Shown in pieces: positions 43,575 through 54,866 of a stretch of DNA of 64,000 nt. This DNA comes from Paratractidigestivibacter sp963630635. Its GTDB lineage: Bacteria > Actinomycetota > Coriobacteriia > Coriobacteriales > Atopobiaceae. How positions within the stretch are numbered: the first letter of the stretch is position 1; each line of letters opens with the position of its first letter. The DNA lies in assembly GCA_963630635.1 (NCBI GenBank), contig CAVGOA010000004.1:1-64000 (forward strand), written 5' to 3'. Position numbers and translations under genes: made by a program. Under the pieces are notes generated by a model. The model worked only from the letters and a program-made list of their open reading frames with translations. It had not been told where the DNA came from and made no database searches.

Positions 43575-44324
43575 ATGCCTTTTTGTACTAAATGCGGCAC
43601 TCGACTTGAGGATGGCGATGTTTTTTGCGGCAGCTGCGGTGCTGCAGCGCCCTTGGCGAGCGTCTACAACGTCGAAGCAAAAATAGAGGAGAAGCGCGAA
43701 ACCAAACCAAAGCCGGAACGCAAGAAGCCCGAGTCTGAGACGGAGGATGAAACCAACATTTCGCCGCGCGAGGCTCGCGTAAAGCACTGCCCGGCTTGCG
43801 GCGAGGTTATCAGTGAAAACGAAACGGTATGTCCCAGTTGCGGATTTATGGTTCGCGACGTCTCGACGGGCTCCATCGCATTGCTCTCAAAGAAGCTTGA
43901 GCTTATCGAGAACAAGAGGCCTGAGAAAAAGAGAAAGACTGACAACGACGTTATCTCGGCTACCGACGAGAAAAAAATAAGTCTCATACGCAGCTGGCCG
44001 ATGCCGAATAGCAGGGAAGACCTCATCGAGTTTATGGCTATGGCCAGCGGGAACTGCATCGCCCCTCCAAAAATCGGAAACGACAGAATTGCGGCTGAGG
44101 ATGCACTGGCGGAAGCTTGGAAATCAAAATTCGATCAAGCGTATGTCAAGGCGGAGAGATTATTTGGAAAGGCGGACGAATTCGAGCAATTCAGAGAGCT
44201 GAAGTCCGAGGTTCAAAAAAGGTCTCTCCTGGCAAGGCTGCGGGCTTGGGCTCCGTTGTTGGGTGCTCTTCTCTTTTACATTCTTTTTATGCTCTTCATT
44301 CCCATCTATTTCCGCTCTTTGTAA
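43575..44324 (+). CDS. Double zinc-ribbon membrane protein 3
   Basis: 249 residues. Two zinc ribbons: C4, C7, C18, C21 and C72, C75, C86, C89, joined by a Lys/Glu-rich linker. A helical segment follows and one membrane segment lies at the very C-terminus (LLGALLFYILFMLFIPIYF), a tail-anchored topology with the ribbons in the cytoplasm. It starts 8 bp after the previous gene. Similar arrangements accompany SPFH proteins in YdjG/YdjI-type clusters. Confidence 0.75.
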   Translation: MPFCTKCGTRLEDGDVFCGSCGAAAPLASVYNVEAKIEEKRETKPKPERKKPESETEDETNISPREARVKHCPACGEVISENETVCPSCGFMVRDVSTGSIALLSKKLELIENKRPEKKRKTDNDVISATDEKKISLIRSWPMPNSREDLIEFMAMASGNCIAPPKIGNDRIAAEDALAEAWKSKFDQAYVKAERLFGKADEFEQFRELKSEVQKRSLLARLRAWAPLLGALLFYILFMLFIPIYFRSL

Positions 44325-44353
44325 TGCGGTTCTTTGAGGACGGGTGACCGACT

Positions 44354-45724
44354 ATGTTAAATAAGCCCGGCGTGATGGACGAGATCCGCTGCGACGAGAA
44401 GGACTACCTCATTTGGAAGTGGCGGCCCGAGGGGTCTTTTCAGCGAGAGAACGCTATTCGCTGGGGGTCGTCGCTCTCGGTGCGCGACGGATCGGTGGCG
44501 GTCTTTGTGTATCGCCGCAAGGGGCAGCCTTCGGTTCAGGAGTTCATCGAGGGCCCCTTCCAGGACACGCTTGAGACCTCCAACCTGCCCGTTATTGCGA
44601 GCATCGTCTCGCTTGCTTACGCTGGCGGCACCCCTTGGCAGGCCGAGGTCTACTTCATCAACCTGGCAAAGGTCATCCAGTCGCGCTTTGCCGTGCGCTA
44701 CTTTGACGTCTTCGACCCGCGCTTCCCGGACTTTGGCGTGCCGGTTGCCGTCCGCGGCACCATCACGTTCCACATTGGCGACTACCGTAACTTCATAGAG
44801 TGCCATCGCCTTGACGAGTTCTCGCCCGAGGACTTCCGGTTGCAGGTTCGCGATGCAGTTTCTCGCAAGGTCAAGAGCATCGTGGGCGCCTTGCCTTCAC
44901 AGCAGCAGATTCCGTTGCCGCAGCTAGCGGGGCAGACCGACGTGGTTTCGGAAGCTGCGCATGCGGCCCTTAACGAAACCCTGCGCAATACCTATGGAGT
45001 CGAGCTCGCCACGCTTGATGTCAGCGCGATCGATGTTGACAAGGACAGCCTGGGTTATCGCCAGCTCAAGGCCATGACGCAGGACGTCACCGAGGCGACC
45101 ATTCGCGCACAGACCGAGGCCAACCTGCGCAACATCCACGAGATGCAGCGTGTCCAGATGGAGAATCTCTCGGAGTCGCTGCGCATCGAGCGCGAAGAGG
45201 GTCAGTACGCAATGCACAAGAACACGCAGAACCAGAATCTTCCCGCCTTCCAGGTTGAGCAGCAGGCAGCCGTTGGAGTCGCTGGCGCCAAGGCCCTTGG
45301 GCATATGGGCGAGAACGGTGCCGCTGCCGTGGGCCTTGGCGGCGGTGGAGGAGGTCTTGACATGGCCGGCCTTGCCGCTGGCATGGCCCTTGGCGGCGCC
45401 GTAGGTCGAAACATAGCTGGGGCGATGGACTCGGCGATGGGTGGCGCGGGGTTTGGCGCGCCGGCTGCGTCGCCAACTGCCATGACCCCGCCGCCGATCC
45501 CCGTGGTCAAGTATTACGTTGCAATTGACGGTGCCGCTGCGGGTCCGTTTGACAAGGCGGCCCTGCGCACGATGGTAGCCGGTGGCAGTTTAGCTGCGGA
45601 TTCGTTGGTTTGGAAGGAGGGCATGGCCAACTGGGCCGAGGCCGGGGCCGTTAACGACCTCGCGTCGGTCCTCGCGTCCGCGAGTGGCGCCGCAACGCCT
45701 CCCCCAATCCCGCCGCAGCCTTAA
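44354..45724 (+). CDS. SPFH (YdjI-like virion-core-type) protein with GYF_2 domain
   Basis: 456 residues. Residues about 25-235 form an SPFH/Band-7-like domain of the YdjI type (IRCDEKDYLIWKW at the start, then FTIHFHIGDY-like TITFHIGDY), followed by a coiled coil (about 225-290), a Gly/Ala-rich linker, and a C-terminal GYF_2 domain (YYVAIDGAAAGPF...LVWKEGMANWAEAG). In Bacillus, YdjI helps recruit the phage-shock protein PspA to damaged membranes. It is last in the zinc-ribbon cluster. No PspA gene is in the window. Confidence 0.85.
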   Translation: MLNKPGVMDEIRCDEKDYLIWKWRPEGSFQRENAIRWGSSLSVRDGSVAVFVYRRKGQPSVQEFIEGPFQDTLETSNLPVIASIVSLAYAGGTPWQAEVYFINLAKVIQSRFAVRYFDVFDPRFPDFGVPVAVRGTITFHIGDYRNFIECHRLDEFSPEDFRLQVRDAVSRKVKSIVGALPSQQQIPLPQLAGQTDVVSEAAHAALNETLRNTYGVELATLDVSAIDVDKDSLGYRQLKAMTQDVTEATIRAQTEANLRNIHEMQRVQMENLSESLRIEREEGQYAMHKNTQNQNLPAFQVEQQAAVGVAGAKALGHMGENGAAAVGLGGGGGGLDMAGLAAGMALGGAVGRNIAGAMDSAMGGAGFGAPAASPTAMTPPPIPVVKYYVAIDGAAAGPFDKAALRTMVAGGSLAADSLVWKEGMANWAEAGAVNDLASVLASASGAATPPPIPPQP

Positions 45725-45748
45725 TTTCGGGTCCCTGAAATCAAAAAA

Positions 45749-45876
45749 TACGATAGTTAGGACCAGTCTGGCGGTTCGCTGAGTAGCCGCCGCTTTCGCC
45801 TTCCTGCGACCTGCGGTTTTGTAGGCGGTTAAGCCCGGCTACTCAGCCAAATCCAATACTGGTCCTAACTATCGTA
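45749..45876. repeat. Symmetric long-hairpin element 4
   Basis: Outer arms 45749-45767 and 45858-45876 are a perfect 19-bp inverted repeat. CTGAGTAGCCG (45779-45789) and CGGCTACTCAG (45836-45846) form a second perfect pair; the AGTAG/CTACT boxes lie exactly 13 nt inside each arm. It lies between convergent SPFH and AAA+ ATPase genes. Confidence 0.88.
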
Positions 45877-45920
45877 AAAAATGTTCCAGAGCGCTCTGCC
45901 TGCTGCTCAAGGTTGGGTTT

Positions 45921-47012
45921 CTACTGTGCCTTCTCAAGAAGAAATTCTCTGAATGCCGGGATATCGAAGGCTACAAGCCCACGGCCCCTCTCGCCGATCA
46001 CGCCCTGGTCAAGCAGTCGGCGCTTGTATTGGCTAACGTATCCGCTTGACACCCCCATGCGTTTGGCCAGATCAGAGACTCTGCTCTCGGTTGCATCGTC
46101 AAGCATCGCGGTGAGGAATTTAAGGTCGCCCTCAGAAAGTTCGCGATACGTTGTCTCCAAAATGCGGTCGCGCATCTCGAGCCTGGCAAGCTTTGAGCCG
46201 GTTTCAACATTCGATATCGTGATTACATTTGCTTCGCCTGCGGCATCCCAGATGCGGTAGCCAACAAGCTGCATCATAAATGGGAAACCGTCGATGGAAG
46301 TCACGGCCGCTTCCAACGCGCTATCTTCGATCGTCCGCCCGCTGCCTTCGATGGTCTTTAGCAGGGCATCGGCAATTTCGTAGTCGGGAATTCTGCCGAG
46401 CTGGTGCTGCTGGGATCGCCGCAGGAACGAGACCGAGTCGTCACGCAATAGAGCCGATACCTTGTAGGGAAGGCCCGCCATAAGGAGCGCCGTCTTGCGT
46501 CCTTCTCGCACAAAGTGCTGATACACAGAGGCCAGCTGCAGCATCTCTTCGTTGTTGACGTTTACCTCGTCGATTGTGATGAGAAGTCCAATGTCGTATT
46601 TTTCGAGCTGCTTGAACAGTGCATTCATGCGGCTGCGCCAATTGCCCTTCTCGGTGTCTTTGTACTCCCAATCCAGTCCAACCCCGCCGATGGTGATGCC
46701 TTTAAGTCTCGCGCCGCCGCGCTGGTTAATGAGCTCTGCGGCGGCTTCGTCGGCGCGTTCAATGATGTCTTCGAGCATTCCGGGCATAGAAGAAACGTTT
46801 GCCGAAATCCAGCCGTGGGCAAGTGCGGCCTGGGACAAGTAGGTAAGAAGCGCAGTTTTACCCGTCCCGCGCGCCCCTGTGAAAATGGTGGAGAGGTTCG
46901 GGTCGCCGGGGCCGTTATCGAAGGCGTTTTCAATGTCCTTTAGAATCTGCTCGCGGCCGGCCATGAACGGCGGGACGCTGCCAAAGGATGGCGTGAAGGG
47001 ATTTTTGGCCAT
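45921..47012 (-). CDS. AAA+ ATPase with C-terminal winged helix (Orc1/Cdc6-like architecture)
   Basis: 363 residues from ATG 47010-47012, with GGGGAGG. Walker A is GARGTGKT (about residues 48-55) and Walker B LLITIDE. The C-terminal 70 residues form a winged helix (SRVSDLAKRMGVSSGYVSQYKRRLLDQGVI). This combination occurs in archaeal-type STAND/AAA_16 ATPases and Orc/Cdc6 proteins. Upstream lie three contiguous 19-bp repeats, likely its binding site. No replication or partition genes are adjacent. Confidence 0.8.
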   Translation of the reverse strand: MAKNPFTPSFGSVPPFMAGREQILKDIENAFDNGPGDPNLSTIFTGARGTGKTALLTYLSQAALAHGWISANVSSMPGMLEDIIERADEAAAELINQRGGARLKGITIGGVGLDWEYKDTEKGNWRSRMNALFKQLEKYDIGLLITIDEVNVNNEEMLQLASVYQHFVREGRKTALLMAGLPYKVSALLRDDSVSFLRRSQQHQLGRIPDYEIADALLKTIEGSGRTIEDSALEAAVTSIDGFPFMMQLVGYRIWDAAGEANVITISNVETGSKLARLEMRDRILETTYRELSEGDLKFLTAMLDDATESRVSDLAKRMGVSSGYVSQYKRRLLDQGVIGERGRGLVAFDIPAFREFLLEKAQ

Positions 47013-47045
47013 CGTAACCTCCCCGTCTTGGTTTCTTGATGCCTG

Positions 47046-47102
47046 TACTTTTGCAGTTTTTGGCTTCCTTTGCAACTTTTGGCTTCTTTTGGAATTTTTG
47101 GC
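47046..47102 (-). repeat. Three tandem 19-bp iteron-like repeats
   Basis: On the minus strand the units GCCAAAAATTCCAAAAGAA (47084-47102), GCCAAAAGTTGCAAAGGAA (47065-47083) and GCCAAAAACTGCAAAAGTA (47046-47064) follow each other without spacer. They end 34 bp before the ATPase start codon. Shared core GCCAAAA-N2-T-N-CAAA-R-G-W-A. Confidence 0.85.
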
Positions 47103-47126
47103 AATTGCGTTTGACCAGGTAAAACG

Positions 47127-47912
47127 CTAGTTTTCGCAGCTGTCCTTAGGCGTCTCGCGAACCTTGTAGACGGTGACCTCGCAGGAATAGACGCGCCAGC
47201 AAAAGCCAAACTCATTGTCGGGGTCTCCATCTTCACCGTTGCAGGTGGCCGAGCGCACGGCGCACTCTATCCACTCGCCATGCCCAAGCGTCTTTATCGC
47301 ATCGATAAATAATCGTTGGTCGTAGTCGTGGTACGGGGTAAAGGGGAGGAGCTCGCCGTTGTGATAAAAGCCAAATCCCAGGTCTTCGATTTCGCACGAG
47401 TTCCGACTGTCGGGCAGCTCGGCCGGGATACGCCCGAGAGTTAGCACATTACCCGGCGACAGGTTTGCGCTGGCTTCCTCGGCAACGTTGCGCTCCTCCG
47501 CTTTAGAAGCCTTCCAAGTCGACTGCGCCCACAGCTCGGCAATGCCCAGGCGCGCGACTTCGGCGGGCAGAGGCTCGAAATCCCTGGGAGTGACCATCTT
47601 AAAGAAGGCCTTCTCTCCGCGCATGGCAATGGCCTCGTCAAGGTTGGCGGCCCCGGCGTACTCGCCTGATCGGTAATCCTCCACGGAAAAGGCCTCGCCC
47701 TCGTAGGGAGTGGGGATGGGAAGCCCCTGCTTGTCTGTCTGCCTGGCGTCCGCGCCCTCAAGAACGGTGCCCGCGTTAGGGACAAGGTCTTTGACCAGCG
47801 GCTGGTGTGCCCTCGCCTCGGTCTCGGAGGCGAGGTTCGCAGCGTTGGGGTAGTCCTCAAGCAGCTCAAGGTAAACGCTCAAAAAGTCTTCGTCGTAGAA
47901 ATCGTCGTCCAT
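47127..47912 (-). CDS. Hypothetical acidic protein
   Basis: 261 residues from ATG with AGGGAG. The N-terminus is strongly acidic (MDDDFYDEDFLSVYLELLEDYP). The C-terminal half has several Cys and aromatic residues (DLGFGFYHNGELLPFTPYHDYDQRLFIDAIKTLG; CWRVYSCEVTVYKV), suggesting a beta-rich domain. No membrane segment or known family is recognised. It lies 30 bp downstream of the exonuclease gene and upstream of the ATPase, all on one strand. Confidence 0.65.
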   Translation of the reverse strand: MDDDFYDEDFLSVYLELLEDYPNAANLASETEARAHQPLVKDLVPNAGTVLEGADARQTDKQGLPIPTPYEGEAFSVEDYRSGEYAGAANLDEAIAMRGEKAFFKMVTPRDFEPLPAEVARLGIAELWAQSTWKASKAEERNVAEEASANLSPGNVLTLGRIPAELPDSRNSCEIEDLGFGFYHNGELLPFTPYHDYDQRLFIDAIKTLGHGEWIECAVRSATCNGEDGDPDNEFGFCWRVYSCEVTVYKVRETPKDSCEN

Positions 47913-47942
47913 GTCGTGCTCTCCCTTCTAAATCGTTTCTCG

Positions 47943-48650
47943 TTAGGCAGCTCCGGCGGCGGCTTCGGATAGGCGGAGGCTGGCGAGAAGGGCCTCAAGC
48001 TGATTGCCGCAACGGCTGGCCACGCTGCTGGCGCAGTCGGCCGCCGGCCCGCGGCGAATCCCGGCGTCAAGCACCTCGCGCTGGGCGCCGCAGTCGCCCG
48101 CGGCCATCATGCGAAAGACCTCGGCGGTTATCAGGGCGTCATCAAGTGCCCTGTGCGCATGCAGGCTGTCGCTTGAAATCCCGCACCAATCGGCCGCCTC
48201 GACAAGGTTGACCTGGCGCCCGCGAATTCCAATAAGCCGCGGGTAGAGNNNNNNNNNNNNNNNNNNNNNNNNNNNNNNNNNNNNNNNNNNNNNNNNNNNN
48301 NNNNNNNNNNNNNNNNNNNNNNNNNNNNNNNNNNNNNNNNNNNNNNNNNNNNNNNNNNNNNNNNNNNNNNNNNNNNNNNNNNNNNNNNNNNNNNNNNNNN
48401 NNNNNNNNNNNNNNNNNNNNNNNNNNNNNNNNNNNNNNNNNNNNNNNNNNNNNNNNNNNNNNNNNNNNNNNNNNNNNNNNNNNNNNNNNNNNNNNNNNNN
48501 NNNNNNNNNNNNNNNNNNNNNNNNNNNNNNNNNNNNNNNNNNNNNNNNNNNNNNNNNNNNNNNNNNNNNNNNNNNNNNNNNNNNNNNCCGCGCCGGAACA
48601 GAAGTAAACTCCAGGTCAATCACAACGTTTTGCTCGTACGATGCGCTCAT
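47943..48650 (-). CDS. DEDDh exonuclease-like protein (gap inside)
   Basis: The start is ATG 48648-48650, with AAAGGAG. The N-terminus VVIDLEFTS contains the DxE metal-binding motif I; after the gap HRALDDALITAEVF is motif III (HxAxxD). A DnaQ/RNase T-like 3'-5' exonuclease is indicated. The C-terminal 50 residues (RRGPAADCASSVASRCG...) are Ala/Cys-rich and not part of the fold. 339 N replace the middle, so motif II cannot be checked. Confidence 0.75.
   Translation of the reverse strand: MSASYEQNVVIDLEFTSVPARXXXXXXXXXXXXXXXXXXXXXXXXXXXXXXXXXXXXXXXXXXXXXXXXXXXXXXXXXXXXXXXXXXXXXXXXXXXXXXXXXXXXXXXXXXXXXXXXXXXXXXXXXXXXXXXXXLYPRLIGIRGRQVNLVEAADWCGISSDSLHAHRALDDALITAEVFRMMAAGDCGAQREVLDAGIRRGPAADCASSVASRCGNQLEALLASLRLSEAAAGAA
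48249..48587. other. Assembly gap (339 N)
   Basis: Gap inside the exonuclease gene. Confidence 0.99.
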
Positions 48651-48770
48651 CAACAGCTCCTTTGGCCAACCGATACCTACGCGCGCGATAAAAGTAACCG
48701 GCCAACCGGACATTAATTGGCCGCCGGGCTACAATCAGCCAAAGCAACCAATCGCAAATAGGGGAGAGCG

Positions 48771-50243
48771 ATGGCAAAAGACATTACGCGCCGAGCCTTT
48801 GTTGCCGGATCGATGCTGCTCGCAACCAGCCTTTCTGCCTGCGCAAACAACAATGCAGCAGAGCAAAACGCCACGTCGCAGGTTGAGCGCTCGGCGGGCT
48901 CGATGGGCTCTTCTTCGACGGACGAAGCCACGACGGTCCAAGCCAAAGACGATGCAGCGACCGCGACCGTCGCGCGCCCCTCGACCTGCGGCCGCCTGAG
49001 AGTCGACGGTACCAATCTAGTAGACGAGAAGGGCAACCCCGCCCAGCTCAAGGGCTTCTCGACGCATGGGCTGGCGTGGTTTGGCCAGTACGTGAACGAG
49101 GAGTGCTTTGCCCAGCTTTCGGGTTGGGGCGCCAACCTGGCCCGTCTCGCCTTATATACGCACGAGAGCGGCGGTTGGTGCACCGACGGCGACCATAACA
49201 AGCTGCGTGCCCTTCTCGACAACGGTATCAAATATGCAACTGCCGCCGACATGTACGCCATCGTCGACTGGCACGTCCTGCAGGACTGCGACCCGCTTGT
49301 CTACCTTGACCAGGCCAAGGAGTTTTGGAACGACATCTCGGCCAGCTACGCGGGCGCCAAAAACGTCATTTACGAGATTTGTAACGAGCCAAACGGCTCG
49401 GCTACCTGGGACGATGTGCGCGCCTATGCGCAAGAGATTATTCCCATCATCCGCGCGAACGACCCTGCGGCGCCCATCATTGTGGGCACGCCCACCTGGT
49501 CGCAGGACATCCACACGGCCGCCGCGGCGCCCCTCGACTTCGACAACGTCCTCTATGCCCTGCACTTCTACGCGGCCACCCACAAGGATGACCTGCGCAA
49601 TCGCCTGCGAACGACGGTCGCCGGCGGCCTTCCCGTCTTTGTGAGCGAGTACGGTATCTGCGATGCCAGCGGCAACGGCGGGATTGACCAGGCCTCGGCC
49701 AACGAGTGGATGGCCCTTCTCGACGAGCTGAGCATAAGCAGTGCCTGCTGGAGCCTTTCCAACAAGGCCGAAAGCGCCTCGATGATAGCTTCTACCTGCG
49801 AGAAGACCGCGGGCTTCGAAGACGGTGATCTTACCACCTGCGGCACCTGGTTCAAGGCAATGTTAGCCGGCGAGACGACCACGGCCGCGGCCACCACGAC
49901 AACCGGCGACGGCGGGGCCTCGACTGCCGCCGCGGCCCAAGGCATCTCGTCCATAACCTCATCCGACGGCACGACCTGCGCCGTTACAGTGCGCCAGAGC
50001 TGGGAAGACTCGGGCAAGACGGTCAACCTCTATGACGTGACGGTTACTAACACGGGCTCGGCGGCCCTCTCCACCTGGTCGGTTGATTTAACCTTTGATG
50101 GCCAGATAACCCTAAGTGACAGTTGGTGCGCCACGGTTACCCAAGATGGCCAGACCCTTCACCTGCAGCCGGCCGCCTACAATGCCGCCATCGAGGCCGG
50201 GGCCACCGTAAACAACGTGGGCCTCATCGTCAAGCTCGGCTAG
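48771..50243 (+). CDS. Secreted GH5-type endoglucanase with C-terminal carbohydrate-binding domain
   Basis: 490 residues. The N-terminus has a twin-arginine motif (TRRAFVAG) and a lipobox (SLSAC), so the protein is probably a Tat-exported lipoprotein. The GH5 barrel (about 75-365) has YEICNEPNG with the acid/base Glu and FVSEYGICD with the nucleophile Glu. A Thr/Ala linker joins a beta domain (about 395-490, WEDSGKTVNLYDVTVTNTG) resembling CBM2. It likely cleaves beta-1,4-glucans at the cell surface. Together with the GH3 enzyme it suggests beta-glucan use. Confidence 0.87.
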   Translation: MAKDITRRAFVAGSMLLATSLSACANNNAAEQNATSQVERSAGSMGSSSTDEATTVQAKDDAATATVARPSTCGRLRVDGTNLVDEKGNPAQLKGFSTHGLAWFGQYVNEECFAQLSGWGANLARLALYTHESGGWCTDGDHNKLRALLDNGIKYATAADMYAIVDWHVLQDCDPLVYLDQAKEFWNDISASYAGAKNVIYEICNEPNGSATWDDVRAYAQEIIPIIRANDPAAPIIVGTPTWSQDIHTAAAAPLDFDNVLYALHFYAATHKDDLRNRLRTTVAGGLPVFVSEYGICDASGNGGIDQASANEWMALLDELSISSACWSLSNKAESASMIASTCEKTAGFEDGDLTTCGTWFKAMLAGETTTAAATTTTGDGGASTAAAAQGISSITSSDGTTCAVTVRQSWEDSGKTVNLYDVTVTNTGSAALSTWSVDLTFDGQITLSDSWCATVTQDGQTLHLQPAAYNAAIEAGATVNNVGLIVKLG

Positions 50244-50311
50244 GCCGCCGGCGCCTGCCGCTCAACGCCCTGCGCCCCGTCTGCCCCACACCGCCCCAAA
50301 GGAGACCTCTC

Positions 50312-50860
50312 ATGAAGCTCGTCATCGCATCCGACATCCACGGCGCCGCCGACTGGTGCCAGAAATTCCTGGACGCCGCGGCTGCCCTCAACCCCGACCG
50401 CATCGTTCTTCTCGGCGACGTCTTGTACCACGGACCTCGCAATGACCTGCCGGAAGACTACGCCCCCAAACGCGTGATTGCCCAGCTCAACCCCCTTGCC
50501 GAGAAGATCATCTGCGTGCGCGGCAACTGCGAGGCCGAGGTGGACCAAATGGTGCTGGACTTCCCCTGCATGGCAGACCACGACACCTTGATCGACCCGG
50601 CCGCTAACAACAAGACCCTGTTCTTTACCCATGGCCACGTTTATGGCCCGGGCCTGCACAACAGCGTGGACAAGTGGCCCAACCTGCCGCAAAACTCCGC
50701 GCTGGTCTACGGCCACACTCATAAAAAGGTCCTGGAAGAGTTGCCGGGCCACCCTGGCATCACCGTTTTCAACCCCGGCTCGGTGGGCATCCCCAAAGAC
50801 GGCACCCACAGCTTTGGCGTCTACGACAACGGAACCTTCACACATGTCGTTTTAGACTAG
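50312..50860 (+). CDS. YfcE-type metallophosphodiesterase
   Basis: 182 residues from ATG 50312, with AAAGGAG. Metal-binding motifs are in order: ASDIHG, LLGDVLYHGPRN, VRGNCE, FFTHGH and YGHTHK. Length and motif order match YfcE phosphodiesterases. A second, shorter protein of the same superfamily is encoded at 58327. The physiological substrate is unknown. Confidence 0.88.
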   Translation: MKLVIASDIHGAADWCQKFLDAAAALNPDRIVLLGDVLYHGPRNDLPEDYAPKRVIAQLNPLAEKIICVRGNCEAEVDQMVLDFPCMADHDTLIDPAANNKTLFFTHGHVYGPGLHNSVDKWPNLPQNSALVYGHTHKKVLEELPGHPGITVFNPGSVGIPKDGTHSFGVYDNGTFTHVVLD

Positions 50861-50941
50861 CGCCAAGAAACCGCAGGTCAGCGCCCTGCCGTAAAACGTC
50901 CCAAAACGCCCAACCCCCGTTGCGGGGCAAAAACTGACCCC

Positions 50942-50995
50942 TCACCAAAATCTTGGTGAACGAACACCCTACCTCGTTAACGCGCGGGGTACACT
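50942..50995 (+). promoter_or_regulatory. Promoter region of the pyruvate:ferredoxin oxidoreductase gene
   Basis: TCACCAA-N4-TTGGTGA (50942-50959) is a perfect dyad. GGTGAACGA (50955-50963) and CGTTAACGC (50975-50983) form a degenerate version of the LytTR tandem site seen at 32413-32442 and 54758-54787, and a TACACT -10 (50990-50995) follows at a similar distance. Assignment to LytTR is weak here. Confidence 0.4.
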
Positions 50996-51130
50996 GAAAA
51001 TTCGAATGTGAAGGTGGCGTACTTTGCGCAATTGCCCCGGGCATCCAAACCCGCGGTCCGGCGCGCGCCGCTAGAACGTTGAACGTCCTGGCGCCATGGG
51101 GGTGCCCAGGGAGTTTGAAGGAGAGGAAAC

Positions 51131-54673
<3,543 letters not shown>

Positions 54674-54708
54674 GGCATCTTGGCGAGAAGTTCGCTAGAA
54701 CGTTGTAC

Positions 54709-54744
54709 CCGGGCCGGAAGCCATGTGCTTTCGGCCCGGTTTTT
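54709..54744 (+). terminator. nifJ terminator
   Basis: CCGGGCCGGAAG (54709-54720) pairs with CTTTCGGCCCGG (54728-54739; 1 mismatch), followed by TTTTT. Confidence 0.88.
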
Positions 54745-54757
54745 ATGTCGCCAACAC

Positions 54758-54798
54758 GCTAAACGGCTGGTGCAAATCGGTGAAAGGTAGTTCATAAT
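54758..54798 (+). promoter_or_regulatory. LytTR-type tandem operator and -10 of the LytS/LytTR operon
   Basis: GCTAAACGG (54758-54766) and GGTGAAAGG (54779-54787) are direct repeats with a 12-bp spacer. The second, with flanks (ATCGGTGAAAGGTAGTT), matches the lctP site in 16 of 17 bases. CATAAT (54793-54798) starts 5 bp later. Positive autoregulation by the LytTR protein at 57586 is inferred. Confidence 0.65.
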
Positions 54799-54866
54799 AG
54801 ACGCCGAATGTTTGTTTTAGTGTGTGCGCTTCAAACCGGGCGCTCGCGCCTGGCCTAGGTGGTTTA

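Noticed and set aside
47046..47102. CRISPR or microsatellite
   Set aside because: The three units are contiguous with no spacers and differ by point changes; iteron-like operator repeats fit better.
45921..48650. A phage or plasmid remnant
   Set aside because: No integrase, relaxase, terminase, partition genes or attachment-site duplication is visible; codon bias is like the host.
50942..50959. Rex (redox) operator before pyruvate:ferredoxin oxidoreductase
   Set aside because: The dyad TCACCAA-N4-TTGGTGA does not match TTGTGAA-N4-TTCACAA; it is kept only as an unassigned dyad.
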